From UMGS687 sp964383665 (GTDB taxonomy: Bacteria > Bacillota > Clostridia > Christensenellales > UBA1242): 64,000 nt of DNA. The stretch spans positions 258,914 through 322,913 of the forward strand of contig CAYLHO010000001.1 of NCBI GenBank assembly GCA_964383665.1. The letters are read 5' to 3'. Within the stretch, counting starts at the first letter, position 1. Each line of letters starts with the position of its first letter. The notes under the pieces are model-generated. The model was not told the origin of the DNA. It did no database searches and worked only from the letters and a program-made list of their open reading frames with translations. Shown here one piece after another: positions 17,084 through 26,900 of this stretch. Both the position numbers and the translations under genes were made by a program.

Positions 17084-17660
17084 ATTTATCTTTTCGTTCC
17101 TTAAAATTGTCTTTTTGCCTTCCAATTGAAAATGAGTTTTTTGGCAAGTCTTGAGTTACAGTTGTTCCGGCGGCAATGAAGCAATCATCTTCAATTGTTC
17201 TTGGAGCAACAATATTGCAATTGCAGCCAATAAAAACGTTGTTGCCAACTTTCGAGCGATGTTTCTTTTTTCCATCGTAATTTGCAAAAACAACCCCACA
17301 GCCAAGGTTAACTTTTTCGCCAAGTTCCGCATCGCCAACATATGTTAAATGAGCTGCTTTTGTTCCTTTCCCAAAGGTTGAATTTTTAATTTCAACAAAA
17401 TTTCCAATTCTGCAATTTGCCGAAATTTTTGAGTTATCTCGAATATGAGCAAAAGGTCCAACAGTTGTTTCCTCGCCAACCTCGCTTGAAATTATGTAAC
17501 TTGACCTAACAACTGCATTTTTCCTTATGACTGCATTTTCAAGATAGCACTCGCCAAAAATAACAGCCCCATCTTCAACAATGCACTGCCCAACAAGAGT
17601 TGCGCGTTTGTCAATTTTTGCGGATTTTGAAACCCGACTTTCTCTGCTAATATTTTTCAT
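17082..17660 (-). CDS. Stand-alone GlmU-type left-handed beta-helix acyltransferase
   Basis: 192 residues made of hexapeptide repeats. It aligns in order with the C-terminal acetyltransferase domain of GlmU: VGPFAHIRDN, IGNFVEIKNSTFGKGTKAAHLTYVGDAELG with the His of the catalytic pocket, FANYDGKKKH, FIGCNCNIVAP, and AAGTTVTQDLP. The N-terminal uridyltransferase domain is absent. It probably acetylates glucosamine-1-phosphate or a related sugar; whether a separate uridyltransferase exists elsewhere cannot be seen. The ATG is preceded by TTGACA-17-TAATAT with an 8-base gap and no ribosome site. Confidence 0.8.
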   Translation of the reverse strand: MKNISRESRVSKSAKIDKRATLVGQCIVEDGAVIFGECYLENAVIRKNAVVRSSYIISSEVGEETTVGPFAHIRDNSKISANCRIGNFVEIKNSTFGKGTKAAHLTYVGDAELGEKVNLGCGVVFANYDGKKKHRSKVGNNVFIGCNCNIVAPRTIEDDCFIAAGTTVTQDLPKNSFSIGRQKDNFKERKDK

Positions 17661-17668
17661 ATAAATAT

Positions 17669-17697
17669 ATATTACAATTATTTTTTCAATGTGTCAA
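17669..17697 (-). promoter_or_regulatory. Promoter of the GlmU-like gene (leaderless)
   Basis: Perfect -35 TTGACA (17692-17697), 17 bases, TAATAT (17669-17674); the ATG is 8 bases downstream. Confidence 0.75.
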
Positions 17698-17734
17698 AAC
17701 AAATAAAGAAATAAAATAAATTTGACGATTAAGT

Positions 17735-17763
17735 TTGACATTGAAAATTTGGGATGATATAAT
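17735..17763 (+). promoter_or_regulatory. Promoter of glyS
   Basis: Consensus promoter TTGACA (17735-17740), 17 bases, TATAAT (17758-17763). The leader is about 24 bases and contains AAGGAG. Confidence 0.85.
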
Positions 17764-17793
17764 GTCAAAACATAACAATCAAGGAGAAAACTT

Positions 17794-19167
17794 ATGGCAG
17801 AAAAAACTATGGATAAAATTGTTGCACATTGCAAAAACACAGGATATATCTTCCCTGGAAGCGAAATTTATGGGGGGCTTGCAAATTCTTGGGACTATGG
17901 CCCTCTTGGAGTTGAACTTAAAAACAACATCAAAAAAGTTTGGTGGGAAAAATTTGTTCAAGGGCGCGAAAACTCTTATGGAGTTGACGCCGCAATTTTA
18001 ATGAACCCTCGCGTTTGGGAAGCAAGCGGCCACGTTGCATCTTTTTCCGATCCTCTTGTTGACTGCAAAGAATGTAAAGCAAGATTTAGAGCAGATAATT
18101 TAATAAGCGATTTCTCTAACAAAGAAGTTAATCCAGACAAAATGACTCGCGAGGAAATGAGCGCATACATTTTGGAAAACAAAGTTCCATGCCCTCTTTG
18201 CAAAAAAAGCAATTTCACTCCAATTCGAGAGTTTAACCTTCTTTTCCAAACACATCGCGGCGTAACAAAAGAAAGCCAACAAGACATCTATCTTCGCCCA
18301 GAAACAGCGCAAGGCGAATATGTTAACTTCCTTAATGTTCAAAGAACAATGCGCGCAAAAGTTCCTTTTGGAATTGGACAAATTGGAAAAGCTTTTAGAA
18401 ACGAAATTACCCCAGGGAATTTCACATTCCGTCAAATTGAATTTGAACAAATGGAATATCAATTCTTCTGCCACGAAGGTGAAGACGAAAAATATTATGC
18501 TGAATTTAAGAATGCATCAAAAGACTTTTTCATGAGTCTTGGAATTCCAGAAAGCAAACTTAAATTCCACGACCACGACAAACTTGCATTCTATGCTAAA
18601 GCGGCTTGCGACGTTTACTATGAATTCCCATTTGGCTGGGACGAAGTTAACGGAATCCATAACAGAACAAACTATGATTTAACTCGCCACCAAGAGTTCA
18701 GCGGAAAAGCAATGCAATATCTCGACCCTGTTACAAACGAAAAGTTTATTCCATATGTAATTGAAAATTCATATGGGCTCGACCGTGCAATTCTTGCAGT
18801 TATTTGCGACAGTTATGAAACCGAAAAATTGGCCGACGGAGAGGAACGCGAAATCATGCACCTATCTCCAAAAATTGCTCCTTTCAAAGCAGCAATTTTG
18901 CCACTTATGAAAAAAGACCTTTCGGAAAAAGCCCACGAAGTTTATGCTCTCCTTTCAAAGCATTTCCGCGTTGCATACGACGAAACAGGATCAATTGGAA
19001 AACGCTATCGCCGTCAAGACCAAATTGGAACACCTCTTTGCATAACAATCGACTATGACACACTTGAAAACGGAACAGTTACAGTTCGCGACCGCGACAC
19101 AATGGAACAAATTCGTTTGCCAATTTCCGAGCTTAAAGATCACATTCAAAACATAATTGAAAAATAG
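17794..19167 (+). CDS. glyS: Glycyl-tRNA synthetase, alpha2 type
   Basis: Class II synthetase, 457 residues, the single-chain (eukaryote/Firmicute) type rather than the two-subunit enzyme. It starts MDKIVAHCKNTGYIFPGSEI and GGLANSWDYGPLG, then has FNLLFQTHRG and RPETAQGEYVNF, motif 2 FRNEITPGNFTFRQIEFEQ, and the C-terminal anticodon-binding domain. Two CxxC pairs (DCKECKARF, CPLCKKS) form a zinc site. The ATG follows AAGGAG. Divergent from the GlmU-like gene; ends in a strong terminator. Confidence 0.97.
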   Translation: MAEKTMDKIVAHCKNTGYIFPGSEIYGGLANSWDYGPLGVELKNNIKKVWWEKFVQGRENSYGVDAAILMNPRVWEASGHVASFSDPLVDCKECKARFRADNLISDFSNKEVNPDKMTREEMSAYILENKVPCPLCKKSNFTPIREFNLLFQTHRGVTKESQQDIYLRPETAQGEYVNFLNVQRTMRAKVPFGIGQIGKAFRNEITPGNFTFRQIEFEQMEYQFFCHEGEDEKYYAEFKNASKDFFMSLGIPESKLKFHDHDKLAFYAKAACDVYYEFPFGWDEVNGIHNRTNYDLTRHQEFSGKAMQYLDPVTNEKFIPYVIENSYGLDRAILAVICDSYETEKLADGEEREIMHLSPKIAPFKAAILPLMKKDLSEKAHEVYALLSKHFRVAYDETGSIGKRYRRQDQIGTPLCITIDYDTLENGTVTVRDRDTMEQIRLPISELKDHIQNIIEK

Positions 19168-19197
19168 AAAAAAGCAACTTGAAAAAGTTGCTTTTTT
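19168..19197. terminator. Bidirectional terminator between glyS and hemW
   Basis: Thirteen-base-pair perfect stem AAAAAAGCAACTT / AAGTTGCTTTTTT around a GAAA tetraloop. Confidence 0.92.
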
Positions 19198-19199
19198 AT

Positions 19200-20363
19200 T
19201 TAATTTATTTCCCTAATTAATTCAAGAATTATTGAGTTTTCAACCAAAATTCCTTTGCTTGTTAACTTTAAAAATCCATTTTTAATTTGAATTAAATTTA
19301 AATTAATTAATTTTTTAATAATTTTTTCATTTTTTTCTTCAAAATTAAAATATTTTTCGTTAAACTGCGCTAAATTAAGCCCTTTCGCGGTTCGAAGAGA
19401 AAGCAAAATTGTTTCCTCTGCTTGCTGATTTTTGGTTAATTTTTCGCATGTTTTTGGCTCATTTTTTAAATTAATTTCAGGATTATTCCAAAATAAAATG
19501 TAATTATTTAAATTATTTTTATTTGTTTTTCTAATTCCATTAAAAAATGAACTTGCACTTGGTCCAAAGCCAACATATTCCCCTTGGTTCCAGTAAACTA
19601 AATTATGTTTCGATTCGAAATTTGGAAGAGAAAAATTTGAAATTTCATATTGATTAAACCCAAGTTTTTTAAGGGTTTTTATTGCAGAATTATATTGTTT
19701 CAAAAGTAGTTCATCGTTCTCTTTTCCGTTTAAAATTGAGAAGAGTTTTGTTCCTTCTTCAACCTGCAACATATAGCAAGAAAAATGTTTAACGAACTTT
19801 GAAATGCTTTTTAGAAACCTTGGAATTTCAAAAGTTTTTTGGAATGGAAGCCCTAAAATGAAATCCGAACTTATGTTATCAAACCCAACCTCTCTTGCAA
19901 TTTTCAGGCAAGAAAGAACTTGTTTTTTATATCCTTTTGCCTGCTCTTTCGTTTGGAGCCTGCCAACAAACAAAAGCGACTTTTTGTTGAAAGTTTGAAC
20001 TCCAAATGAAAGCCTGTTGAACCCTGCTTTCTTAAATTCTTGAAGTTTTTCTTTTGTTGTTGAATTTGGATTAAGTTCAATTGTTATTTCCGCATCAGCC
20101 GAAACTTTGAATCTGTTTTTAATTGTTTTAAGCAATTTTGATATACATTTTTCGTCAACCGCTGAAGGCGTTCCGCCGCCAAAATATATGGTTTTAACAA
20201 CATAATTTGAAAAGCGATTGCTTTTTTCATCAACCTCCCGTGTTATTGCTTTAAAAAAATTTTTTTGAGTTTTTAGGTTTTCTTTCGACGAACAAAAACT
20301 GCAATAGAAACACTTGCTATTGCAGAAAGGAATATGCACGTAAATTGAAAGTTCTTTTCCCAT
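19200..20363 (-). CDS. hemW: Radical SAM heme chaperone HemW-like
   Basis: 387 residues. Radical SAM cluster CxxxCxxC in HIPFCNSKCFYCSFC (C14-C18-C21, plus a further Cys as in HemW), GGGTPS, ELNPNSTT, and NRLSFGVQTF. The C-terminal HemN_C region is present (GFGPSASSF onward). HemW binds and transfers heme; older annotation calls it coproporphyrinogen dehydrogenase, but the Cys pattern fits HemW. It starts 2 bases after the lepA stop without its own ribosome site, as in the common lepA-hemW pair. The 3' third is notably rich in AAT/TTA codons. Confidence 0.9.
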   Translation of the reverse strand: MGKELSIYVHIPFCNSKCFYCSFCSSKENLKTQKNFFKAITREVDEKSNRFSNYVVKTIYFGGGTPSAVDEKCISKLLKTIKNRFKVSADAEITIELNPNSTTKEKLQEFKKAGFNRLSFGVQTFNKKSLLFVGRLQTKEQAKGYKKQVLSCLKIAREVGFDNISSDFILGLPFQKTFEIPRFLKSISKFVKHFSCYMLQVEEGTKLFSILNGKENDELLLKQYNSAIKTLKKLGFNQYEISNFSLPNFESKHNLVYWNQGEYVGFGPSASSFFNGIRKTNKNNLNNYILFWNNPEINLKNEPKTCEKLTKNQQAEETILLSLRTAKGLNLAQFNEKYFNFEEKNEKIIKKLINLNLIQIKNGFLKLTSKGILVENSIILELIREIN

Positions 20364-20365
20364 TT

Positions 20366-22171
20366 TTATTTATCGTCAAGTTTTAAAATGCTCATGAAGG
20401 CTTCGGAAGGAAGTTCAACCGAGCCAATTTGGCGCATTTTCTTTTTTCCAGCTTTTTGTTTTTCAAGGAGTTTGCGTTTTCTTGAAATATCACCCCCATA
20501 ACATTTCGCCAAAACATCTTTTCTCATTGCCTTAACCGTTTCGCGAGCAATAACCTTATTTCCAATTGATGCTTGAATTGGGATTTCAAAAAGTTGACGA
20601 GGAATAACCTCCTTAAGTTTTTCGGCAATTGCTCTTCCGCGCGAGTATGCTTTATCTTTATGGACAATCAAACTTAAAGCATCGCAAACTTCCCCGTTAA
20701 GCATTATGTCAAGTTTAACAAGGTCGCTTTGCTCCATTCCAATAAGTTCATAATCCAAGCTTGCATATCCTCGTGTTCTTGATTTAAGCCCATCGAAGAA
20801 ATCGTAAATCATTTCATTAAGAGGAAGTTTATATTCCATTTTAACACGTGTTTTTTCGATGTATTGCATGTCGAGAAAAACACCACGTTTATCTTGGCAA
20901 AGATCCATTATTGAGCCAACATATTCAGGTGGCGTGAAAATTTGGAGTTTAACCATTGGTTCTTCAATTCTTTCAATATCTGTTGGTTTTGGAAGAAGCG
21001 ACGGATTTGAAACAGAAACAATTTCGCCGTTTGTTTTATAAACATCATAGGCAACGCCCGGCGCGGTTGTTATTAAATCTAAATTAAATTCGCGTTCCAA
21101 TCTTTCGGTTATAATTTCCATGTGCAAAAGCCCAAGGAATCCGCATCGAAATCCAAAGCCAAGCGCTGTTGAATTTTCTGGTGTGAATGTTAAAGAGGCA
21201 TCGTTGAGTTTAAGTTTTTCAAGCGCATCTTTAAGGTCGCCATATCTTGAACCATCAACAAGGAAAATCCCGCTGAAAACAACAGGTTGAACCGCTTTAT
21301 AGCCCGGAAGAGCCTCGGTTGCTGGGTTTTCGAAATCGGTTATTGTGTCGCCAACTTTTGTTTCAGAAACGTTCTTTATGCTTGCGGTTATATATCCAAC
21401 GTCGCCCGCTTCAAGAACTTCTGTTGGTTGCATTTGCGGAGTGAAAAAACCAACTTCGGTAACTTCAAAAACTTTTTTCGTTTCCATCATTTGGATTTTT
21501 GTTCCAATTTTAACGCTTCCATCAACAATTCTAACAATGCAAATTGCGCCCTTAAAATTATCATAAACACTGTCGAAAATAAGTGCTTTAAGAGGCGCTT
21601 TCTCATCTCCAGTTGGCGGCGGAACTTGAGTTACAATCATATCCAAAACATCTTTAATGTTTGTTCCTTCTTTTGCAGAAATTGCAGGAGCGGTTTCCGC
21701 ATCGAGCCCAATAACATCTTCAATTTCCTTTCGGGTTTTTGGAACATCGGCGCTTGGAAGGTCAATTTTGTTAATAACAGGCAAAATTTCAAGGTTATTA
21801 TCGAGCGCAAGATAGCAATTTGCAAGAGTTTGAGCCTCAACGCCTTGAGCTGCATCAACAATTAAAATTGCCCCTTCGCATGCCGCAAGCGAACGTGAAA
21901 CTTCATATGTGAAATCAACATGCCCCGGCGTGTCGATTAAATTAAGGACATATTCAACTCCGTCTTTTTCATATTTCATTCTTGTTGGCGTAAGTTTAAT
22001 TGTTATTCCTCTTTCGCGTTCCAGGTCCATGCTGTCGAGAAGTTGGCTTTCCATGTCTCTTTTTGCAACAGTTTTTGTTTCTTCCAAAAGCCTGTCGGCA
22101 AGAGTGCTTTTCCCGTGGTCGATGTGTGCAACAATTGAAAAGTTGCGAATTTTGCTCATTCTGTCGTTCAT
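20366..22171 (-). CDS. lepA: Elongation factor 4 (LepA), ribosomal back-translocase GTPase
   Basis: 601 residues. GTPase motifs AHIDHGKSTLADR, DTPGHVDF and NKIDLPSAD, EF-G-like domains, and the LepA-specific C-terminal segment KAGKKKMRQIGSVELP. It acts on stalled ribosomes. The ATG at 22171 is chosen because the promoter TTGGCG-17-TATAAT ends 9 bases upstream and no ribosome site exists; a longer in-frame opening would start inside the -10 box. It is cotranscribed with hemW. Confidence 0.96.
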   Translation of the reverse strand: MNDRMSKIRNFSIVAHIDHGKSTLADRLLEETKTVAKRDMESQLLDSMDLERERGITIKLTPTRMKYEKDGVEYVLNLIDTPGHVDFTYEVSRSLAACEGAILIVDAAQGVEAQTLANCYLALDNNLEILPVINKIDLPSADVPKTRKEIEDVIGLDAETAPAISAKEGTNIKDVLDMIVTQVPPPTGDEKAPLKALIFDSVYDNFKGAICIVRIVDGSVKIGTKIQMMETKKVFEVTEVGFFTPQMQPTEVLEAGDVGYITASIKNVSETKVGDTITDFENPATEALPGYKAVQPVVFSGIFLVDGSRYGDLKDALEKLKLNDASLTFTPENSTALGFGFRCGFLGLLHMEIITERLEREFNLDLITTAPGVAYDVYKTNGEIVSVSNPSLLPKPTDIERIEEPMVKLQIFTPPEYVGSIMDLCQDKRGVFLDMQYIEKTRVKMEYKLPLNEMIYDFFDGLKSRTRGYASLDYELIGMEQSDLVKLDIMLNGEVCDALSLIVHKDKAYSRGRAIAEKLKEVIPRQLFEIPIQASIGNKVIARETVKAMRKDVLAKCYGGDISRKRKLLEKQKAGKKKMRQIGSVELPSEAFMSILKLDDK

Positions 22172-22180
22172 ATTGCCTAT

Positions 22181-22209
22181 ATTATAAAATAAACGCAATT
22201 TTTCGCCAA
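22181..22209 (-). promoter_or_regulatory. Promoter of lepA-hemW (near-leaderless)
   Basis: TTGGCG (22204-22209), 17 bases, TATAAT (22181-22186); ATG 9 bases after the -10 box. Confidence 0.75.
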
Positions 22210-22293
22210 GTTTTTTTACAAACTTTTATAAAATAGTTTTCAGGTTCAAAAATTTTATGCTATTATTTAATTAAAGTAAAAGGAAATTAAGAA

Positions 22294-23019
22294 ATGGAAA
22301 TTTTTAAATCTTGGCTTGTTGAAAAATATATTGCCCACCGCGGCTTACACGACGACCAATCGGCGGAAAACTCGCTTTCCGCTTTTGAAAAAGCAATTGA
22401 AAAGGGATATGTTATTGAACTTGACGTCCAACAAATTGCCGATGGAACAGTTGTTGTTTTCCACGACAGCAGCCTTTCCCGCCTAACCGGGCAAGATGGA
22501 TATGTTAAATATCTTTTGAAGGAAGACCTTTCCTCGTGCTACCTTTCAGGAACAAAGGAAACCATTCCAACTTTTGAGGAGGCGCTTAATTTAATTAACG
22601 GAAGAACGCCAATTATAATTGAAATTAAAAACATCGAAAAACCTGGGAAACTTGAAAGCCAAGTTTTGGAAATTTTAAGAAACTATAATGGCGAATTTGC
22701 AATTATGAGTTTCAACCCATTTGTTTTAAAATGGTTTAAAGACAACGCTCCAAACATTCTTCGAGGGCAACTTTCCTCCTATCTTAAAAATGAAAACATG
22801 GGTTTCCTTAAAAAACTTGCATTAAGAAAAATGATGCTTAACAACATAACCCACCCCGATTTCATTGCATATTGCGCTCAAAATTTGCCAAACAGATATG
22901 TCAGAAAATATAAAAACCTTCCGCTTCTTGCTTGGACAGTTCGTTCTCAAGAGGAATATATGAAAGTTGTTAAACATTGCGACAACATAATTTTTGAAGG
23001 TTTCCAACCAAAAATTTAA
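22294..23019 (+). CDS. Glycerophosphodiester phosphodiesterase family protein
   Basis: 241 residues, GDPD TIM barrel: IAHRG with the metal/His motif (about 13-17), AENSLSAFEKAI, VIELDVQQIADG, VVFHDSSLSRLTG, and IIEIKN. These are the catalytic His/Glu/Asp residues of the family, which hydrolyses glycerophosphodiesters to glycerol-3-phosphate and an alcohol. No signal peptide, so it acts in the cytosol. A ribosome site AAAGGAA lies before the ATG. Divergent from lepA; followed by a terminator. Confidence 0.9.
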   Translation: MEIFKSWLVEKYIAHRGLHDDQSAENSLSAFEKAIEKGYVIELDVQQIADGTVVVFHDSSLSRLTGQDGYVKYLLKEDLSSCYLSGTKETIPTFEEALNLINGRTPIIIEIKNIEKPGKLESQVLEILRNYNGEFAIMSFNPFVLKWFKDNAPNILRGQLSSYLKNENMGFLKKLALRKMMLNNITHPDFIAYCAQNLPNRYVRKYKNLPLLAWTVRSQEEYMKVVKHCDNIIFEGFQPKI

Positions 23020-23041
23020 CTGCAAAGCAGTTATTTTTTTT
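23018..23041 (+). terminator. Terminator of the GDPD gene
   Basis: Six-base-pair stem AACTGC / GCAGTT with a 3-base loop and eight T residues, overlapping the stop codon. Confidence 0.75.
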
Positions 23042-23045
23042 ACTA

Positions 23046-23074
23046 TTGACAATAAAGAAAAAGTGATATAAAAT
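23046..23074 (+). promoter_or_regulatory. Promoter of the PIN protein gene (leaderless)
   Basis: TTGACA (23046-23051), 17 bases, TAAAAT (23069-23074); ATG 6 bases downstream. It starts 4 bases after the T-run of the preceding terminator. Confidence 0.75.
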
Positions 23075-23080
23075 TTAAAT

Positions 23081-23776
23081 ATGGAAAATGAAAAGCAAAA
23101 AGTTCGAATTGCGCTTGACAACAATGCTCTTTGCATCGCAATTGGACTAAATAAAAGAGCAATGGCTCAATCTGAAACTTCCGGAATCCCATATAACAAA
23201 TTAAGCGCCTCGGCCTTATACCCGGATAAAAATGCAAAATTTGTTCGCGGAGTTGATGTTCTTTTCAGCAAACTTAAACGTGCCCAAAAAGGTGAACTTC
23301 GATTTGTCATTCTTCCAACTGTTGTTGGCGAATTGTTCGACGAAAGAATTACCTTTAAAGAATCATCGCCCTTCCATTTCTTCTATGACCTATGTGTTCA
23401 GCACTACACGTTCAACGAAAGAGAACAAGAACTTATTGACGAGTTAACAAGCGATCTTCTTAAACCAAGAAAAGTCGAAAGATTCCACGACGGACACAAA
23501 TATACAAAGGTTGATTGCCCAATTTACGGAAATCATAACAAAAACCATGACCACGATGCAAGAATTGTTGCTGAAAGTTGCTTTGCGGGAACGAATTTGT
23601 TAACTTTCGATAAGGATTTAAAAAATACTGAATTAATTTATCAAGTTATTCAAGAGTTTGAGCAAAAACACCCAAACGAAGCAAAGGGTTTTTCAAAGTT
23701 CAAAATCATTTGCCCAAGCGCAAATCAAAAACAAAAATCTGAACCAAGAAGCCAAATTGACACCTTTGATTTTTAA
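23081..23776 (+). CDS. PIN-like domain protein (putative ribonuclease), no antitoxin beside it
   Basis: 231 residues. The layout fits a PIN nuclease fold: an N-terminal strand with acidic residue RIALDNNALC (about 8-17), ILPTVVGELFDE with a Glu in the second position, and the C-terminal pair DHDARIVAESCF and LLTFDKDL, which supply the remaining acidic residues. A loop with several His (GNHNKNHDHD) precedes the third motif. It is larger than VapC toxins and no small partner gene adjoins it. The message looks leaderless. Identification is by motif pattern only. Confidence 0.6.
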   Translation: MENEKQKVRIALDNNALCIAIGLNKRAMAQSETSGIPYNKLSASALYPDKNAKFVRGVDVLFSKLKRAQKGELRFVILPTVVGELFDERITFKESSPFHFFYDLCVQHYTFNEREQELIDELTSDLLKPRKVERFHDGHKYTKVDCPIYGNHNKNHDHDARIVAESCFAGTNLLTFDKDLKNTELIYQVIQEFEQKHPNEAKGFSKFKIICPSANQKQKSEPRSQIDTFDF

Positions 23777-23835
23777 AAATATAGTTTTTAATTAATATAT
23801 ATAATAATTTTAAGAAAAATAACAAAAATAATCAT

Positions 23836-23891
23836 ATCTTCATGCGAATTTTACAAAAGTACTTGCAATTTTAATGAAGATGTGTTAAAAA
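23836..23891 (+). promoter_or_regulatory. Promoter with inverted repeat upstream of the surface repeat protein gene
   Basis: TTGCAA (23863-23868), 17 bases, TAAAAA (23886-23891). The 8-base arms ATCTTCAT (23836-23843) and ATGAAGAT (23874-23881) form a perfect inverted repeat whose right arm lies between the -35 and -10 boxes, so it could be an operator. The ribosome site GAAAGGAG lies before the ATG at 23933. Confidence 0.4.
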
Positions 23892-23932
23892 TATATAACG
23901 TAAGAAAAAATTTATTTTGAAAGGAGAAAAAC

Positions 23933-26900
23933 ATGAAATTAAAGAGATTTTGGAACAAGTATTCAATTGTCATCTTAATTGCATTTTTCGTTGCAATTGG
24001 GGCGCTTGTTGGCGTTTTAGCATGGCAATTAACAAAAGTTGAACCAAAAAATGATCCAACTTCCTACACAATCCAATTCTTAGACTATGACGGAGGTGTT
24101 TTCGACACACAAACAGTCTCCGATGGTCAAGACGCAACTGCGCCTTCTTCTAACCCAACCAAAATTGGATACTCATTCAATGGCTGGGAAGACTACACAA
24201 ACGTAACAGGAGATCGCGTTGTTAAATCGAAATGGGTTCTTAACGAATCCTATTTGCGAACAGACTGGATGTCCGCATTAACCGCTGCAAACTCAAACTA
24301 CACAGGATCAAGCATCAATGCAATTGAGTTTACAACAACTGCTCCATCAACCGCTGGCTACACAGCAGTTTCTGTTGGTGCAACAACTTCTGCTGGAACA
24401 ACAGCTTTTGTTTCTGGAACATTTGGTGTTTCCGACATAATTGCATATGTTAAAGCAAATTCAACAAACACAACAAAATATGATATTGTTTTCTACAGCC
24501 CTGTAAAAATTTACGCTCCAACAACATCATCATATTTGTTCTCTTCTGAAAGCGGAGAGGCTTTAACAAGTTTGTCATCAATTTCGTTCAACAACTTTGA
24601 CACAACAAAAGCAACAGAAATGAGCGGAATGTTCAAGAACTGCAATGCATTAACAAATCTTGACCTTTCATCATTCGATATGTTAAACGTTACAAACACA
24701 ACAGACATGCTTGATGAATGCAACGCTTTAACAACAATTAAAGCGCCAAAAGCAATGAACGAATCAACTTCAATAACACTTCCAGCAACAGGCAACTTCT
24801 CTTCAAACGGAAGTTCCTCAACAACAATTTCAAGTTCAAACATTGGCCAAACATTAGTTCTTGAAGCTTCTGAAACAGAAAATAAAGCATATCTTCACCA
24901 AAACTGGTTATCTGCTTTAAGGTCAACTGACATTGGCTGCACAGCATCAAATATTAATTCAATTAAATTTGTTTCAACTGCTCCAACCGGCGACGGATAT
25001 ACAATTGTTTCTGTTGGCGCAACAGCAGAAGACGGTTTAACAGCATGGACAACATCAACAACTGGTGTTTCAGATGTAACGGCATACATAAAAACTAACG
25101 AATCAGATTTAAGCAAGTTCGACGTAATTATCTACAGTGCTGTAACAATCTATGCTCCATCAAACTCAAGTTACTTATTCGGCGCTTGGGACAATGGATT
25201 TACCGCTTTAAAATCAATTTCTTTCAACAATTTTGATACAAGCAATGTAACATCAATGTCTTGCATGTTTGAAAACTGCGTAAAACTTACATCTCTTGAT
25301 CTTTCGGGTTTCAACACAAGCAAAGTTACAGACATGTCATGGTTGTTCTATGGATGCAAAAAACTTTCAACAATCAACCTTACAAGTTTTAACACAAGCA
25401 AAGTTACAGACATGGAAGATATGTTCTATCTTTGCAATGCATTAACTGAACTTAACCTTTCAAACTTCGACACAAGCAAAGTTACAACAATGCTTAATAT
25501 GTTCTATGAATGCGAAAACTTAACAAGTCTTAACATTTCAAGTTTCAACACAAGCAAAGTTACAACAATGGCTGGCATGTTCTATAAATGCTCTGAATTA
25601 ACATCTCTTGACCTTTCAAATTTTGATACAAGCAAGGTTACATCGATGTATGACATGTTTGCAAATTGTGTTGAACTCTTAAGCGTAGACCTTTCAAGTT
25701 TCAACACAGAAAATGTTTCCTCAATGCAAAGCATGTTCAACAGCTGCTTCAAATTAGTAAGCCTTGATCTTACGAACTTCGACACAAGTAGCATAAACAC
25801 AAGTTTAGCAAACATGTTCTATTCGTGCTATGCTCTTACAAGCATTGACCTTTCATCTTTCGATTTGTCAAATGCATCAGATGCAACAGACATGTTCAAA
25901 AATTGCTCATCATTGGCAGAAATTAAAACTCCATCAGCAATTAAGAATGGTGTGACAATCAGTTTACCTGATGGAACATGGGTTGAAAGCACAAACGAAT
26001 TATCAATTCAAACATCTATTTCAAATTCAAACGTTAACAAAAAATTAATTCTTACAACTAACACATTCACAATCACATTCAACGCAAACGGCGGCTCATG
26101 CTCAACAGCAACAAAAACTGTTGTAAATGGACGTTTATATGGAAGTTTGCCAGAAGCAACACCAGCAAGTTCCGATTACTCTTTTGTTGGCTGGTTCACA
26201 GCAGCTGAAGGCGGAACACAAATTACTGAATTATCAACTGTTTCACTTGATTCAAACATAACACTTTATGCACAATATACAGAAGCTGAAGTAATTGTTA
26301 CAGTAACTCTTGACAACCAAAGCGCAACCGCAGCTGGAACAACAAACATTTATTATAAACATGGAACAAATGTTTACTACTCCGATCCAGAATGCACTGA
26401 AGTGCTTACTTCAATAACAGTTCCAACAAAAACTGAGTACACATTCGGCGGATATTTCACAGAGAAAAACGGTAAGGGAACTCAATATATTGGATCTGAC
26501 GGTTCATTCATTAGCACATATTTCTCTAACCTTTCAATGAATGCAGAAAATCAAACACTTTACGCAAACTGGTCACTTGTTGCTTCATACCTTAAAACAT
26601 CATGGAGAAATGCTATAACGTCAGCAATCTCAACCTGCACAGCAGAAAGCATCAAAACAATTCAATTTACAAAAACTGCTCCAGTTGGAAGCGAATACAC
26701 AACAGTTTCTGTTGGTGCAACAGCAGAAGACGGAAAAACTGCTTGGAATTCAAGTTGTGGAATTTCAGATGTTATTGCATATGTTAAAGCTAACTCCTCT
26801 GATTCAACAAAATATGACATAATTTTCTACAGCCCTGCTACAATTTGCGCACCAAGCGATTCATCACACTTGTTCTCAAACGTAATAAGCTCATATCGTT

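Noticed and set aside
25218..25830. Regular direct repeats that could suggest a CRISPR array
   Set aside because: The repeats are in frame within one protein, spaced by whole codons, and the spacers also code for conserved residues; no cas genes are present.
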